Assembly (NCBI RefSeq): GCF_016862515.1 | Contig: NZ_BONC01000008.1 | Span: forward strand, 95,546-159,545 | Direction of reading: 5' to 3' | Length of the DNA: 64,000 bases | Source: Asanoa iriomotensis | GTDB lineage: Bacteria > Actinomycetota > Actinomycetes > Mycobacteriales > Micromonosporaceae | Part shown: positions 15,823 through 24,529 of the stretch, piece after piece | How positions within the stretch are numbered: position 1 is the stretch's first letter | Layout of the letters: each line of letters starts with the position of its first letter | Notes under the pieces: model-generated | Databases searched by the model: none | What the model saw: the letters and a program-made list of their open reading frames with translations, nothing else | Told to the model about the DNA's origin: nothing | Translations under genes and position numbers: made by a program

Positions 15823-16986
15823 TCAGCCGACCGGTCGAGGTGGCCAGGTCGCCGGGTCGTCCGGGTCGCCGGCCGGCGTGATCGCCGTCAGGACGGCGCT
15901 CGCCTCGGCCGCGTCGCCGACCGCGTAGTTGATCGAGACCCGCAGGCCGGGAAGAGTCCGCGCGATGCTCGCCAGCTTGACGTCGGACCGCACGGGACCA
16001 CCCGTGGGCGTCGCGAACGGCGAGGTTGGCGCGGCGTCCGGTGTGCCCGAGAAGTCCGACGGGTCCGGCGTGTGCGGCGGAGACATGGTCGCCTCGGGTA
16101 TCGGCGACGTGTACTCGACCGTGAGCGGGCGCGTCTCCGTCGCGATCCGCAGGATGCCGTACCGGTGCCGCTGGTTCGGCCCGGTCATGTCGACGGAGCC
16201 GGAGCAGCCGCGCAGCGGCTCACCCTCGGGGATCCGCAGCGGCGCCGTGCAGGCGGTCGTGGTGTCGAGCCGCACGGCGTCCGCGAACGCCATGAGATCC
16301 GCGACGTCCACGACCGAGGACAGCTCCGGCGGCGCGGTGACGCCCTCCTCGCCGACGGTCAGCAGACCCGACGCGACGAGCCCGACCTCCGCGGTCAGGC
16401 CGGGCGCCGGGTGCCAGGTCACCCACCGGTTCGGTCCCCAGTCGAACCGCTCCTCCGTCAGCACCGCGGGCTGCCCGTCGACGGTCACCGACGACGTCCG
16501 GTCGGGCACGTCCGCATTGCCCAGCCCGCTGTCCCCCTCTCCACGCCGCAACTCCACGTTGCCGCTGATCTGGCTGTTTCCGGACGACATCTGGATGCTG
16601 ATCCGTTCGACGTCGGCCTCGGCGGACCAGATGACGGACTGCACGGGGAACGGCGTCCACGGCACACCGAACCGAAGCACCGTCGGGTCCGTGCCGACGA
16701 GGTCCGGGCGTGCCGCCGCGCCGTCCGCACCCGCCACCGCCGGGAGGGCGGGCATGGTGTCCCAGCCGACGGGCGGGTTGTCCGCCAGCGGGGCCGGGCC
16801 GCCGTTGAACACGAGCGTGGCGGCGACCACGCCGGCCACCCCGGCGCTGGACAGGGCGTAGGCGCCGTGCCGGCGGCGGGTCCGGGCCCGGCCGGCGGCG
16901 AGCGTGGCGGCGAGCAGGGCGTCGGCGTCCACGGGCCGATCGGCGCGCGCGCTCAACAGCGCGGTGAGCTCGTTCTCGATGGTCAT
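15823..16986 (-). CDS. Membrane-anchored protein encoded with SigE-type sigma factor (possible anti-sigma)
   Basis: This 387-aa protein has a cytoplasmic N-terminus of about 40 residues (MTIENELTALLSARADRPVDADALLA), one membrane helix (AYALSSAGVAGVVAATLVF) and a large extracytoplasmic part rich in beta structure and proline/threonine near the C-terminus. The ATG overlaps the stop of the upstream sigma factor gene, the normal layout of ECF sigma/anti-sigma pairs in actinomycetes. No zinc-finger HxxxCxxC motif is seen, so the anti-sigma role is inferred from context and topology only. Confidence 0.65.
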   Translation of the reverse strand: MTIENELTALLSARADRPVDADALLAATLAAGRARTRRRHGAYALSSAGVAGVVAATLVFNGGPAPLADNPPVGWDTMPALPAVAGADGAAARPDLVGTDPTVLRFGVPWTPFPVQSVIWSAEADVERISIQMSSGNSQISGNVELRRGEGDSGLGNADVPDRTSSVTVDGQPAVLTEERFDWGPNRWVTWHPAPGLTAEVGLVASGLLTVGEEGVTAPPELSSVVDVADLMAFADAVRLDTTTACTAPLRIPEGEPLRGCSGSVDMTGPNQRHRYGILRIATETRPLTVEYTSPIPEATMSPPHTPDPSDFSGTPDAAPTSPFATPTGGPVRSDVKLASIARTLPGLRVSINYAVGDAAEASAVLTAITPAGDPDDPATWPPRPVG

Positions 16987-17498
16987 CGCCGACTCCTCGT
17001 CTGGTTGGCGGAGGTCAGGGGGAAGCCGGCCGCGGGGAGGTTCGCGCGCAGCGCGGCGATCCCCCGCATCACGTGCGTCCGGACGGTGACGGCCGAACAG
17101 CCGAGGATCTCCGCGATCGCCGGGTCGTCGAGGTCCTCGTAGTAGCGCAGGACCAGCGCGGCCCGCTGCCGCGGCGGCAGGGCGGCGACCAGGTGCCACA
17201 GGGCCTGCCGGTCGGCGCCGTCCAGGCCGCTCTCGGCGGCGGGTTCGGGCACGACGGCGGCCACCGGCACCTCGTGCCGCCGGACGGCCCGCCGCCACCA
17301 CGAGTTGCGGGCGTTGACCAGCATCCGGCGCACGTACCGGTCAGGGTCGTCGGCGCCGACGATCCGGGACCAGCGCGGGTACGCCTTGGCCAGGACGTCC
17401 TGCACCAGGTCCTCGGCACGGTGCTCGTCGTCGACCAGCAACCGCGCCAGCCGGACGAGCGCCGGCCCGCGAGTGAGCACGTACTCCTCGAACGTCAC
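16983..17498 (-). CDS. SigE family ECF RNA polymerase sigma factor
   Basis: This group IV sigma factor of about 171 aa has region 2 (FEEYVLTRGPALVRLARLLVDDEHRAEDLVQDVLAKAYPRWSRI) and region 4 (LPPRQRAALVLRYYEDLDDPAIAEILGCSAVTVRTHVMRGIAAL). It matches the actinobacterial SigE-type branch. GTG at 17498 gives the family-like N-terminus V-T-F-E-E-Y; a TTG two codons upstream is an alternative, and neither has a clear ribosome binding site. The downstream membrane protein overlaps its stop by 4 bp and is probably its regulator. The stimulus is unknown. Confidence 0.9.
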   Translation of the reverse strand: MTFEEYVLTRGPALVRLARLLVDDEHRAEDLVQDVLAKAYPRWSRIVGADDPDRYVRRMLVNARNSWWRRAVRRHEVPVAAVVPEPAAESGLDGADRQALWHLVAALPPRQRAALVLRYYEDLDDPAIAEILGCSAVTVRTHVMRGIAALRANLPAAGFPLTSANQTRSRR

Positions 17499-17543
17499 AC
17501 CCAACAGACGCCACCGCGCCCCGGTCTGTTGACACGCCCGACG

Positions 17544-17928
17544 CTAATCGCGCACCCACGGCCCGACCGGGTCCGCCACGACGCGAAACCCCGCCGCCGT
17601 CGCGGCCGCGGCGGCCGCCCGGAACCGGCGCGCCAGCGCCTCCGGGTGGTGCGCGTCGCTGCCGAACGTGACCGCCCGCCCGCCGGCATCCCGCCACCAG
17701 CCGAGCAGCACGAGGTGGACCGGACCGGCGCTGGCCGCGTCCTCGGCTCCGTCCATTCGCGACGGTTCGGCGGCGGCCGGTTCGTCGACGTGAGTGATGC
17801 GTATGCTCGGTGAACGCGATCGCGGGCAGGCCCAGCTCGACCGCCCGCGCACACGTGCGGATCAGGTCGCCGCCGGGCGCGTCCCACAAGAACTGGGTGT
17901 GCACGTGCCCGTCGGCTGGAAGCGTCAC
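17544..17928 (-). pseudogene. PHP-domain phosphatase (histidinol-phosphatase-like), internally deleted and frameshifted
   Basis: Two fragments of one PHP-type metal-dependent phosphatase lie in different frames. The 5' part (from GTG 17928) reads VTLPADGHVHTQFLWDAP with the HVH metal motif, then CARAVELGLPAIAFTEH. The 3' part, ending at the TAG 17544-17546, reads LLGWWRDAGGRAVTFGSDAHHPEALARRF with the SDAHHP motif. The middle of the barrel, well over 100 residues in intact members, is missing, and the frame shifts at about 17790-17800. The gene cannot make an active enzyme. It lies next to the sigma factor gene and overlaps no intact gene. Confidence 0.75.
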
Positions 17929-17981
17929 GGCGCAAACCCTATGCCCAGTTTGGCGTCCTCGATGCGGGGAAGGTGGCGGGC

Positions 17982-18464
17982 ATGGACCTGCGGATGCTGT
18001 CCGGCGTGACCGCCGGCGCCGCGGCGGGGGCGGCTGGGTGCGCGGCCCTCGACGCGACGACCTACCTTGACATGGCCGTGCGTGGCCGGCCCACGAGCGA
18101 CGCTCCGGCGGAGACCGTCGAGGCGTTGATCAAACACCTGCCCGTCGACGTGCCGGGCACCAACTCGCGCCGCCACAACCGTCTGGAGGGGCTCGGCGGT
18201 CTCTCCGGCTCGCTCACGGGCATCTCGGTCGGCGCGGCGTTCGGTCTGCTGTACGCGTCCGGCTGGCGGCCGCCGTTGCCCGTCGGCGCGGTCGTCGCCG
18301 GCCTCACCGCGCAGGCGCTGTCCGACGGATCCCTGGCGGGCACGCGCGTGTCCGACCCGCGCACGTGGTCGCTCACCGACTGGCTCAGCGACATCATCCC
18401 CCACCTCGTGTACGGCGCGGTCACCTACGCCACGCTGGACGCCCTGGAGCGCGGCGGCCGTTGA
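17982..18464 (+). CDS. Hypothetical membrane protein
   Basis: This 160-aa protein has an N-terminal hydrophobic segment (LSGVTAGAAAGAAGCAALDATTYLDMAV), a polar loop with PAETVEALIKHLPVDVPG, a second membrane stretch (LSGSLTGISVGAAFGLLYA), a third (PVGAVVAGLTAQALSDGS) and a C-terminal amphipathic segment (WLSDIIPHLVYGAVTYATLDAL). I do not recognise the family. ATG 17982 has GGGGAAGG at 17966-17973; a GTG 9 nt upstream is an alternative start. It is a single-gene unit downstream of the decayed phosphatase. Confidence 0.7.
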   Translation: MDLRMLSGVTAGAAAGAAGCAALDATTYLDMAVRGRPTSDAPAETVEALIKHLPVDVPGTNSRRHNRLEGLGGLSGSLTGISVGAAFGLLYASGWRPPLPVGAVVAGLTAQALSDGSLAGTRVSDPRTWSLTDWLSDIIPHLVYGAVTYATLDALERGGR

Positions 18465-18801
18465 TTCGGGTGGCGGTCATCCGGCCGCCCGCGTAGGGTG
18501 GCCGTCAGGATCGAGACGTTCCGATCAATCGATGGGGGGTCCGGAACTTCACATCGCTGTGCGAGATCCTCGCCGCTGGCCGGCGCGCGGGGCCCCATGG
18601 CAAGGGCCCCGAACAATGTGTGCCGCAAAGTGCGACCGTCTCGCCGTGCTCGACACCTCGTCGGCCTCTGGCACGAGCCGGCGAACGCCTGGTCACCCGT
18701 GACCGGCCGTGCGTCCGGCGTCCAATCGTGTCGGCGACGAACGACGCGTGACGCTGCCCCGGTCCGGGTGCCTCTGTTCACCCAGACACAGGAGGCGTCA
18801 G
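18465..18801. other. 337-bp non-coding leader region of the sugar-dehydrogenase-like gene
   Basis: No convincing gene is seen here. It contains two small dyad elements: GGGGCCC at 18589-18595 facing GGGCCCC at 18604-18610 across 8 nt, and GGTCAC-CC-GTGACC at 18691-18704. The length and the strong ribosome binding site at 18790-18795 suggest a long 5' leader. No known riboswitch class is recognised. Confidence 0.4.
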
Positions 18802-20880
18802 TTGCGCAAGAAGCTTGCCCTGGCCGTCGCACCGCTGCTCGCGGTAGCCGGCGGCGCCATCTCGTGGTCGCCGGCCACGGCCGCGCCACCCGGCGGCCCG
18901 CCCGCCGACAGCAACTTCCAGAAGGTCACCCTCAACGACTTTCCCGGCGAGCCGATGAGCCTCGCCGTCCTCCCGGACAACCGCGTGCTGCACACGGCCC
19001 GCACCGGCGAGGTGCGCATCCACGACCCGAAGTCGGGCCTCAACATCCTCGCCGCCGACGTGCCCGTCTACGAGCACGACGAAGAGGGTCTGCAGGGCGT
19101 CGCGATCGACCCCGACTTCGCCCGCAACAAGTGGGTCTACCTCTACTACTCCCCCGTGCTGAACACGCCGACCGACGACCCGGCGACGCCGGACGTCAAC
19201 GAGGGCGACGCGCCGACCACGGGCACCGCGGCCGACTTCGCGCCGTTCAAGGGCCACCTCCAGCTTTCCCGGTTCAAGCTGGAAGGCAACAGGCTCAACC
19301 TCGGCACCGAGCAGAAGATCATCCAGGTCGCCACCGACCGCGGCATCTGCTGCCACGTCGGCGGTCAGATCGACTTCGACAGCAAGGGCAACCTCTATCT
19401 GTCCACAGGGGATGACACCAACCCGTTCGAGTCCGACGGGTACGTGCCGATCGACGAGCGGGCCGACCGCAACCCCGCCTTCGACGCCCAGCGGACGTCG
19501 GCCAACACCAACGACCTGCGCGGCAAGGTGCTGCGGATCAAGGTGAAGTCGACCGGCGGCTATACGATCCCGTCCGGCAACCTGTTCAAGCCGGGCACGG
19601 CTGAGACGCGTCCCGAGATCTACGCGATGGGCCTGCGCAACGCGTTCCGGTTCGCGGTCGACAAGCGCACCGACGACGTCTACGTGGGCGACTACTCGCC
19701 GGACGCGGGCGAGGCCGACCCGGCGCGCGGCCCGGCCGGCCAGGGTCGCTGGATGCGCATCGACAAGCCGGCGAACTACGGCTGGCCGTACTGCGCGACA
19801 CCGGACCTGCCCTATGTGGACTACGACTTCGCCACGGGCGCGTCCGGCGCGCCGTTCAACTGCAAGCGGCCCGTCAACGAGTCGCCGCACAACACGGGGC
19901 TGACCCAGCTGCCCGCTGTCGAGAAGCCCGAGGTGGCCTACTCGTACGGCCCGTCGGCCGCGTTCCCCGGCCTGGGCGAGGGTGGCATCGGCCCGATGGG
20001 CGGTCCGGCGTACGAGTACGACAAGCGCAGCAAGTCGCGGGTCAAGTGGCCCGAGTACTACGACGGCGTGCCGCTGTTCTACGAGTGGACCCGTGACTAC
20101 ATCAAGGAGTTCCGCCTCGACAAGCGCGGCAACGTCGCCGACATCCGGCCGGTGCTGCCGTCGTTCGCGGTGGACAACCCGATGGACATGGAGTTCGGCC
20201 CCGACGGCGCGCTCTACGTCCTGGAATACGGCGACGGCTTCTTCTCGGAGAACCCCGACGCCCAGCTGGCCCGGTTCGACTTCGTGCGCGGCAACCGCAC
20301 GCCGATCCCGGTGATCAGCGCCGACCCGCTGGCTGGCGACGCACCGCTGACCGTGCAGTTCTCCAGCGCCGGCACCGTCGACCCCGACGGCGACGCGCTG
20401 CGGTACGCGTGGGACTTCGACGCCGACGGCACGGTCGACTCGCGGGCGGCGAACCCGACCTACACGTACACCGCGAACGGCGTCTACCGCCCGACGCTGA
20501 ACGTCACCGACAGCACCGGCCGCTCCGCGTCCGCGGAGATCCCGTCGTTCGTCGTCGGGCCGCGGGCACCCTCGATCGAGCTGACCCAGCCCGTCGCGGG
20601 CCAGCCGTTCGCGTTCGGCGACACCGTCTCCTTCCAGGTGAACGTCGTCGACAACGACCCCGTCGACTGCTCGCAGGTGACCGTCAACTACATCCTCGGT
20701 CACGACGAGCACGGCCACCCGATCACCGCGGCGACGGGTTGCAGCGGCACGATCACGACCTCGGCGCCCGGTCACGGCTCGGGCGACAACCTGAGCGGCG
20801 TGTTCGTGGCCACCTACACCGACCCCGACGGCCTGACCGCCACCGACCAGGTCGTCCTGACCCCCAGCACAACCCCGTAA
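18802..20880 (+). CDS. Secreted PQQ-dependent-type sugar dehydrogenase with PKD domain
   Basis: This exported 692-aa protein has a signal peptide (to about TAA, residue 27), then a six-bladed propeller of the soluble glucose/sorbosone dehydrogenase family (DEEGLQGVAIDPDFA, GGQIDFDSKGNLYLSTGD, YAMGLRNAFRFAVD, GRWMRIDKPANYGWPYC, NPMDMEFGPDGALYVLEYGDG). A PKD domain follows (PLTVQFSSAGTVDPDGDALRYAWDFDADGTVD) and then a beta-sandwich C-terminus. It likely acts on extracellular or cell-wall sugars, but the oxidation activity of this branch is not proven. TTG 18802 is chosen for the AGGAGG 6 nt upstream and because it starts the signal peptide (LRKKLALAVAPLL). Confidence 0.88.
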   Translation: MRKKLALAVAPLLAVAGGAISWSPATAAPPGGPPADSNFQKVTLNDFPGEPMSLAVLPDNRVLHTARTGEVRIHDPKSGLNILAADVPVYEHDEEGLQGVAIDPDFARNKWVYLYYSPVLNTPTDDPATPDVNEGDAPTTGTAADFAPFKGHLQLSRFKLEGNRLNLGTEQKIIQVATDRGICCHVGGQIDFDSKGNLYLSTGDDTNPFESDGYVPIDERADRNPAFDAQRTSANTNDLRGKVLRIKVKSTGGYTIPSGNLFKPGTAETRPEIYAMGLRNAFRFAVDKRTDDVYVGDYSPDAGEADPARGPAGQGRWMRIDKPANYGWPYCATPDLPYVDYDFATGASGAPFNCKRPVNESPHNTGLTQLPAVEKPEVAYSYGPSAAFPGLGEGGIGPMGGPAYEYDKRSKSRVKWPEYYDGVPLFYEWTRDYIKEFRLDKRGNVADIRPVLPSFAVDNPMDMEFGPDGALYVLEYGDGFFSENPDAQLARFDFVRGNRTPIPVISADPLAGDAPLTVQFSSAGTVDPDGDALRYAWDFDADGTVDSRAANPTYTYTANGVYRPTLNVTDSTGRSASAEIPSFVVGPRAPSIELTQPVAGQPFAFGDTVSFQVNVVDNDPVDCSQVTVNYILGHDEHGHPITAATGCSGTITTSAPGHGSGDNLSGVFVATYTDPDGLTATDQVVLTPSTTP

Positions 20881-20909
20881 CGGGCATGGGCCGGGTGGTC
20901 CGGATAGGG

Positions 20910-20915
20910 CACACT
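20910..20915 (+). promoter_or_regulatory. -10 box (CACACT), leaderless
   Basis: CACACT ends 7 nt before GTG 20923 and would start the five-gene operon that follows. Confidence 0.4.
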
Positions 20916-20922
20916 GCGTTTC

Positions 20923-22566
20923 GTGGAACAGCCCTTCCGGACCACCCTGGCCCAGCTCCTCAAGGCCCGGTTCCCCATCGTGGCGATCGAGTCCCACGAG
21001 GAGCTGCGGGTGCTCTTCGAGGTGCGCGCGGTCGCCGGCGACGCCGACCTCGTGCGCACGCCGCGGCCGGTGTGGACCTGGTCGCTGACCGACGGGCTGC
21101 GCCGCGACGACGGCGAGGAGCAGGGCCGCACCAAGGACCCGGCCGACGCGCTCGACGCCCTGCTGCGGTTGCAGCAGCCGGTGGTCGCGGTCTTCCGTGA
21201 CCTCCATCCGTCGCTCGGTGGCGCGGGCCAGCCCGGCGACGCGGCGGTCATCCGCCGGCTCCGCGACGTGGCGACCGCGTTCCGCTCCGGCGCCGTCCCC
21301 CGCAGCCTCGTCCTGGTCTCACCCGTCAGCCGGGTGCCGGTCGAGCTGGAGAAGGACATCACCGTCATCGACTTCCCGCTGCCGGCCGAGTTCGAGATCC
21401 GCGGGGTCCTCGAGGGCATGCTGCGCGCCAACGCCGCCTCGCCCCGGCTGCGGATCGACCTCGACGACGACGGGCGCGAACGGTTCGCCAAGGCCGCGCT
21501 CGGCCTGACCCTGCACGAGGCGGAGAACGCGTTCGCCCGCGCGATGGTCAACGACGGCGTCCTCGACCTCGCCGACCTGCCCGTCATCCTGGAGGAGAAG
21601 CGGCAGACCGTACGCAAGGCCGGGTTGCTCGAGTTCATCGAGACCGGCCCCCGCCTGTCCGACATCGGCGGTCTGGAAAACCTGAAGCGCTGGCTCGGCC
21701 GCCGCGAGGGAGCCTGGCTGGCCGACGCCGCCGACTACGGGCTGCCCGCGCCGCGCGGCGTGCTGATCACCGGCGTCCCCGGCTGCGGCAAGTCGCTGAC
21801 CGCCAAGGCCGTCGCCGCCGCGTGGGGCATCCCGCTGCTGCGCCTCGACATCGGCCGGGTGTTCGCCGGCCTCGTCGGGTCCAGCGAGCACAACATGCGC
21901 GCCGCGATCCGCACCGCCGAGGCCGTCGCGCCGTGCGTGCTCTGGATCGACGAGATCGAGAAGGGCTTCGCCGCCACGGGCGCCAACGACTCCGGCACCT
22001 CGTCGCGCGTGTTCGGCTCGTTCCTGACCTGGCTGCAGGAGAAGAGCCGGCCGGTGTTCGTCATCGCCACCGCCAACGAGATCGAGAGCCTGCCGCCGGA
22101 GCTGCTCCGCAAGGGCCGCTTCGACGAGGTGTTCTTCGTCGACCTGCCGACCCGGGCGGAGCGGGGCGCGATCTGGTCGGTGCACCTGGGGCGCTGGCTG
22201 CGCCATCCGCGGGTCGGCGGCGCTCTCACGGCCGACCACGCGGTGCTGACCGAGCTGACCACGCTGAGCGAGGGTTACTCGGGTGCGGAGATCGAGCATG
22301 CGCTGATCGCCGGGGTCTACGACGCGTTCGCCGAGCGCCGGCCGCTGCGCCATGACGACGTGGTGCGGGCCCTGGTCAACATGGTGCCGTTGAGCGTCAC
22401 CCAGGCCGAGCGGATCGCGGCCGTACGCGCCTGGGCCGACGCCCGCGCGGTCGCCGCGACCGCCGCCGAGGACTGGGATCTCGGCACGCCGGTGGCCCCC
22501 ACGCAGCCTCGGCCGGACGGCGGAGGCCCGCACCGGCCACACGGCGGACGCCCCGTTGAGTTCTAA
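20923..22566 (+). CDS. Ycf46-like AAA+ ATPase
   Basis: This 547-aa ATPase has an N-terminal domain typical of Ycf46 proteins ([26 protein letters not shown], then [12 protein letters not shown]) and a C-terminal AAA+ core. Walker A is GVPGCGKS (284-291), Walker B is [11 protein letters not shown] with D343/E344, and the second region of homology is [20 protein letters not shown]. The [11 protein letters not shown] motif gives sensor 2. Cyanobacterial and plastid Ycf46 proteins have only loosely known roles. Here it heads an operon with DUF1257-like, DUF2997-like, HHH-membrane and radical-SAM proteins. It may remodel one of these partners; that role is inferred. Confidence 0.88.
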   Translation: MEQPFRTTLAQLLKARFPIVAIESHEELRVLFEVRAVAGDADLVRTPRPVWTWSLTDGLRRDDGEEQGRTKDPADALDALLRLQQPVVAVFRDLHPSLGGAGQPGDAAVIRRLRDVATAFRSGAVPRSLVLVSPVSRVPVELEKDITVIDFPLPAEFEIRGVLEGMLRANAASPRLRIDLDDDGRERFAKAALGLTLHEAENAFARAMVNDGVLDLADLPVILEEKRQTVRKAGLLEFIETGPRLSDIGGLENLKRWLGRREGAWLADAADYGLPAPRGVLITGVPGCGKSLTAKAVAAAWGIPLLRLDIGRVFAGLVGSSEHNMRAAIRTAEAVAPCVLWIDEIEKGFAATGANDSGTSSRVFGSFLTWLQEKSRPVFVIATANEIESLPPELLRKGRFDEVFFVDLPTRAERGAIWSVHLGRWLRHPRVGGALTADHAVLTELTTLSEGYSGAEIEHALIAGVYDAFAERRPLRHDDVVRALVNMVPLSVTQAERIAAVRAWADARAVAATAAEDWDLGTPVAPTQPRPDGGGPHRPHGGRPVEF

Positions 22567-22593
22567 TGTGGGCATCGACGGCGGGAGGATCCG

Positions 22594-23049
22594 ATGAGCG
22601 TTTCCCTCCTTCTGGTCCCGGTGGCGCTGGCCGCCGCCGCGGCCATCCAGGCGCGCGCGTCCGGCGGTGAGGCCAAGGGCACCATCTGCACCGTGTCGAC
22701 CCGGATGCGCGACAGCGCCCTGCTCGCCACCGCGCTGCGGGAGACCGGTGCCGTGGTCACCGCCGCCACCGACGTGGTCGACGCGGCCTGGCAGGGCGTC
22801 GAGGGGCGGTTCACCCGCGGCGCCGACGGCGTCTGGACCGCGCATTTCCGCGGCGACGTCGACGAGACGCGGGCGGTGGAGATCGTCCAGCGGCTCGACG
22901 CCGCCTACGGCCGGCAGGTGCAGGCCGCGGTGCTCGACCGGCTGCGTGACCGGGCGCCGGCGGCCGGGCTGCGCCTCGAGTCCGAGACGGTGACCGACGA
23001 CGCCGCCGTCCGGCTGGTCTTCGCGGTCGAGCGGCAGGAGCGGGCATGA
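22594..23049 (+). CDS. DUF1257 (Ycf35)-like protein with N-terminal membrane anchor
   Basis: This 151-aa protein has a hydrophobic N-terminus (SLLLVPVALAAAAAIQA) and then a soluble domain resembling DUF1257/Ycf35: an early strand with STRMRDSALLATALRETG, and a C-terminal half with VQRLDAAYGRQVQAAVLDRLR, then LRLESETVTDDAAVRLVFAVER, like the family's tyrosine-rich helix and final IRLVL strand. The membrane anchor is not usual for cyanobacterial Ycf35. GGGAGGAT at 22583-22590 precedes the ATG. The stop overlaps the next start (ATGA). The function is unknown; in other bacteria such genes travel with Ycf46 and DUF2997 genes, as recalled from general knowledge. Confidence 0.65.
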   Translation: MSVSLLLVPVALAAAAAIQARASGGEAKGTICTVSTRMRDSALLATALRETGAVVTAATDVVDAAWQGVEGRFTRGADGVWTAHFRGDVDETRAVEIVQRLDAAYGRQVQAAVLDRLRDRAPAAGLRLESETVTDDAAVRLVFAVERQERA

Positions 23050-23258
23050 GCGCACAGATCACGGTGGTGGTGGCCGCCGACGGCACGGTCCACGCCGAGA
23101 CGCACGGGTTGCCCGGCCCGGCCTGCCTCGACTACATCGCGGTGCTCGAGGACCTGCTCGACGCGACCACCGTGTCCAGCGCCTACACGGCCGACTTCCA
23201 CCACGCGCGCAGCACGGTCGAGGCGGCAGAAGTGGTGCGCGATGTCGACCGGCGCTGA
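23046..23258 (+). CDS. DUF2997-like small protein
   Basis: This 70-aa protein begins with a beta-hairpin (ITVVVAADGTVHAETHGL) leading into GPACLDYIAVLEDLL at residues 24-38, which matches DUF2997 proteins in having a G-x-x-C motif (C27) before an amphipathic helix. It overlaps the gene before it by 4 bp and the one after it by 17 bp, so its translation is tied to both. Its small size and invariant cysteine would suit a carrier, a scaffold or the substrate of the radical-SAM enzyme in the same operon. That assignment is speculative. Confidence 0.65.
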   Translation: MSAQITVVVAADGTVHAETHGLPGPACLDYIAVLEDLLDATTVSSAYTADFHHARSTVEAAEVVRDVDRR

Positions 23259-23904
23259 CCCGGCACACGGCTTCTGGTGGCGGATCACCCACAGTCTCTG
23301 GCTGCTGTTCCCGATCCTCGGGTTCGGCTGCGGCGGGGCGGGCGCGCTCATCTTCTTCGGCTTCCTGCTGCACCGCCGGTCGACCTGGATCAGCGGGATC
23401 GTCTACCTGGCCCTGTCGATACCCGCGTTCGTCGTCGTGGGCGAGTCACCGACGGAAAGCACGTCGAGTGATTGGGCCGTCAGCGTGCTGATGGCGGTCT
23501 GGGTCGTCACCATCGTGCACGCCTTCACCGTCAACATCGCGTGGCTGCGCCGGCAGCGGGGGTACGACGCACCCTGGCCGTCCGCACCGGCGGCGCCGCT
23601 GGTGCCCCCGCCCGGCTACGCCGCCGCACCCACCGGCCCGGTCGACGTCAACTCGGCCGGCGCAGAGGATCTCGCCGCGCTGCCACACTTCGGCCACGCG
23701 CGGGCGGTGCGGGCCATCGCCGAGCGGGACCGCCTCGGCGGCTTCGCCGACGTGTTCGAGTTCAGCAACACGCTGGAGCTGCAGCCGCACGAGTTCGTGC
23801 GGATCTTCCCGCTGGTCGTCGCGAACCCGATCGCGCCGCCGGCCCCGGCCCCGCAGCCGCCGCCAGGCCCGGTCGGGCAGCCCGGCCGCATCGTCGATGT
23901 CTGA
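23242..23904 (+). CDS. Membrane protein with ComEA-like helix-hairpin-helix domain
   Basis: This 220-aa protein has three membrane segments (about residues 18-43, 50-67 and 78-101), a proline-rich linker (110-134) and a soluble helix-hairpin-helix pair (PVDVNSAGAEDLAALPHFGHARAVRAI, then GGFADVFEFSN) at about 134-190, with a proline-rich tail. HHH domains usually bind DNA non-specifically or pack with protein partners. The ATG lies 17 bp inside the DUF2997-like gene and the stop overlaps the radical-SAM gene start by 8 bp. It may anchor the operon's complex to the membrane. Confidence 0.7.
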   Translation: MSTGADPAHGFWWRITHSLWLLFPILGFGCGGAGALIFFGFLLHRRSTWISGIVYLALSIPAFVVVGESPTESTSSDWAVSVLMAVWVVTIVHAFTVNIAWLRRQRGYDAPWPSAPAAPLVPPPGYAAAPTGPVDVNSAGAEDLAALPHFGHARAVRAIAERDRLGGFADVFEFSNTLELQPHEFVRIFPLVVANPIAPPAPAPQPPPGPVGQPGRIVDV

Positions 23905-24529
23905 GCCGGCCGTCACCGTCGCCCGCTACCTGGCGACCACGACGGCCGAAGGCCCCGGCACGCGCACCGCGGTCTGGGTGCAGGGCTGCACGATCCGCTG
24001 CGCGGGTTGTTTCAACCCCGACCTGTTCCCCACCGAGGGCGGCACCCGCTGGTCATCCGCGGAGTTGGCCGCGCGCGTGCTGACCGAGCCCGCCACGGGC
24101 CTCACGCTGCTCGGCGGCGAGCCGTTCGACCAGGCCGACGGGCTGGCCGAGGTGGCCCGCCGGGTCCGTGCCGGCGGGCGCTCGGTGCTCACCTTCTCGG
24201 GTTACACCCACGCCGCCCTGCGCCGCGCCGCGGCGGCGGGCCGCCCGGGCGTCGCCGACCTGCTCGCCGCGACCGACCTGCTGATCGCGGGCCCGTTCCT
24301 GCGCGACCGGGTCGACCACGACCGCCCGTGGGCCGGCTCGACCAACCAGGAGTTCGTCCTGCTCAGCGACCGCTTCCCGGACCTGGTCGACTGGCGGCGC
24401 GGCGCCGTCGACCGGATCCAGATCGACGTCGACCGGTCCGGCACCGTCGCCGTGAACGGCTGGCTCGACACCGACCGCCTCGACGCGCTGCTTGCTGATC
24501 TCCAAAGAATTAACTCTGGACTTATATAA
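23897..24529 (+). CDS. Radical-SAM activase-like protein (NrdG/PflA type)
   Basis: This 210-aa radical-SAM protein holds the cluster motif C31-x3-C35-x2-C38 in [15 protein letters not shown], a [10 protein letters not shown] motif that contacts S-adenosylmethionine, and a short barrel like anaerobic ribonucleotide reductase activases. No glycyl-radical partner gene is present in the window, so its substrate may be a protein of the same operon. The last 10 codons are strikingly AT-rich (RINSGLI, then TAA) in a G+C-rich gene. This points to a recent end-joining or recombination junction at about 24500-24535. Confidence 0.85.
   Translation: MSEPAVTVARYLATTTAEGPGTRTAVWVQGCTIRCAGCFNPDLFPTEGGTRWSSAELAARVLTEPATGLTLLGGEPFDQADGLAEVARRVRAGGRSVLTFSGYTHAALRRAAAAGRPGVADLLAATDLLIAGPFLRDRVDHDRPWAGSTNQEFVLLSDRFPDLVDWRRGAVDRIQIDVDRSGTVAVNGWLDTDRLDALLADLQRINSGLI

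Noticed and set aside
15823..16986. Zinc-binding anti-sigma factor call for the protein encoded with SigE
   Set aside because: The HxxxCxxC motif of zinc anti-sigma factors is missing; only topology and position support the role, so the call was kept general.
18691..18704. GGTCACCCGTGACC dyad as a regulator site
   Set aside because: Symmetric but only 6-bp arms, single copy, and no regulator gene nearby; listed only as part of the leader region.
18498..18801. Possible coding start upstream of the sugar-dehydrogenase gene (for example at 18709)
   Set aside because: It would add 31 residues of arginine/cysteine-rich sequence before a normal signal peptide; TTG 18802 has a strong AGGAGG site.
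18778..21207. About 800-codon open frame on the minus strand under the sugar-dehydrogenase gene
   Set aside because: Composition is the low-complexity V/R/G/D pattern of antisense frames in high-GC DNA; the plus-strand gene has signal peptide, propeller and PKD motifs.
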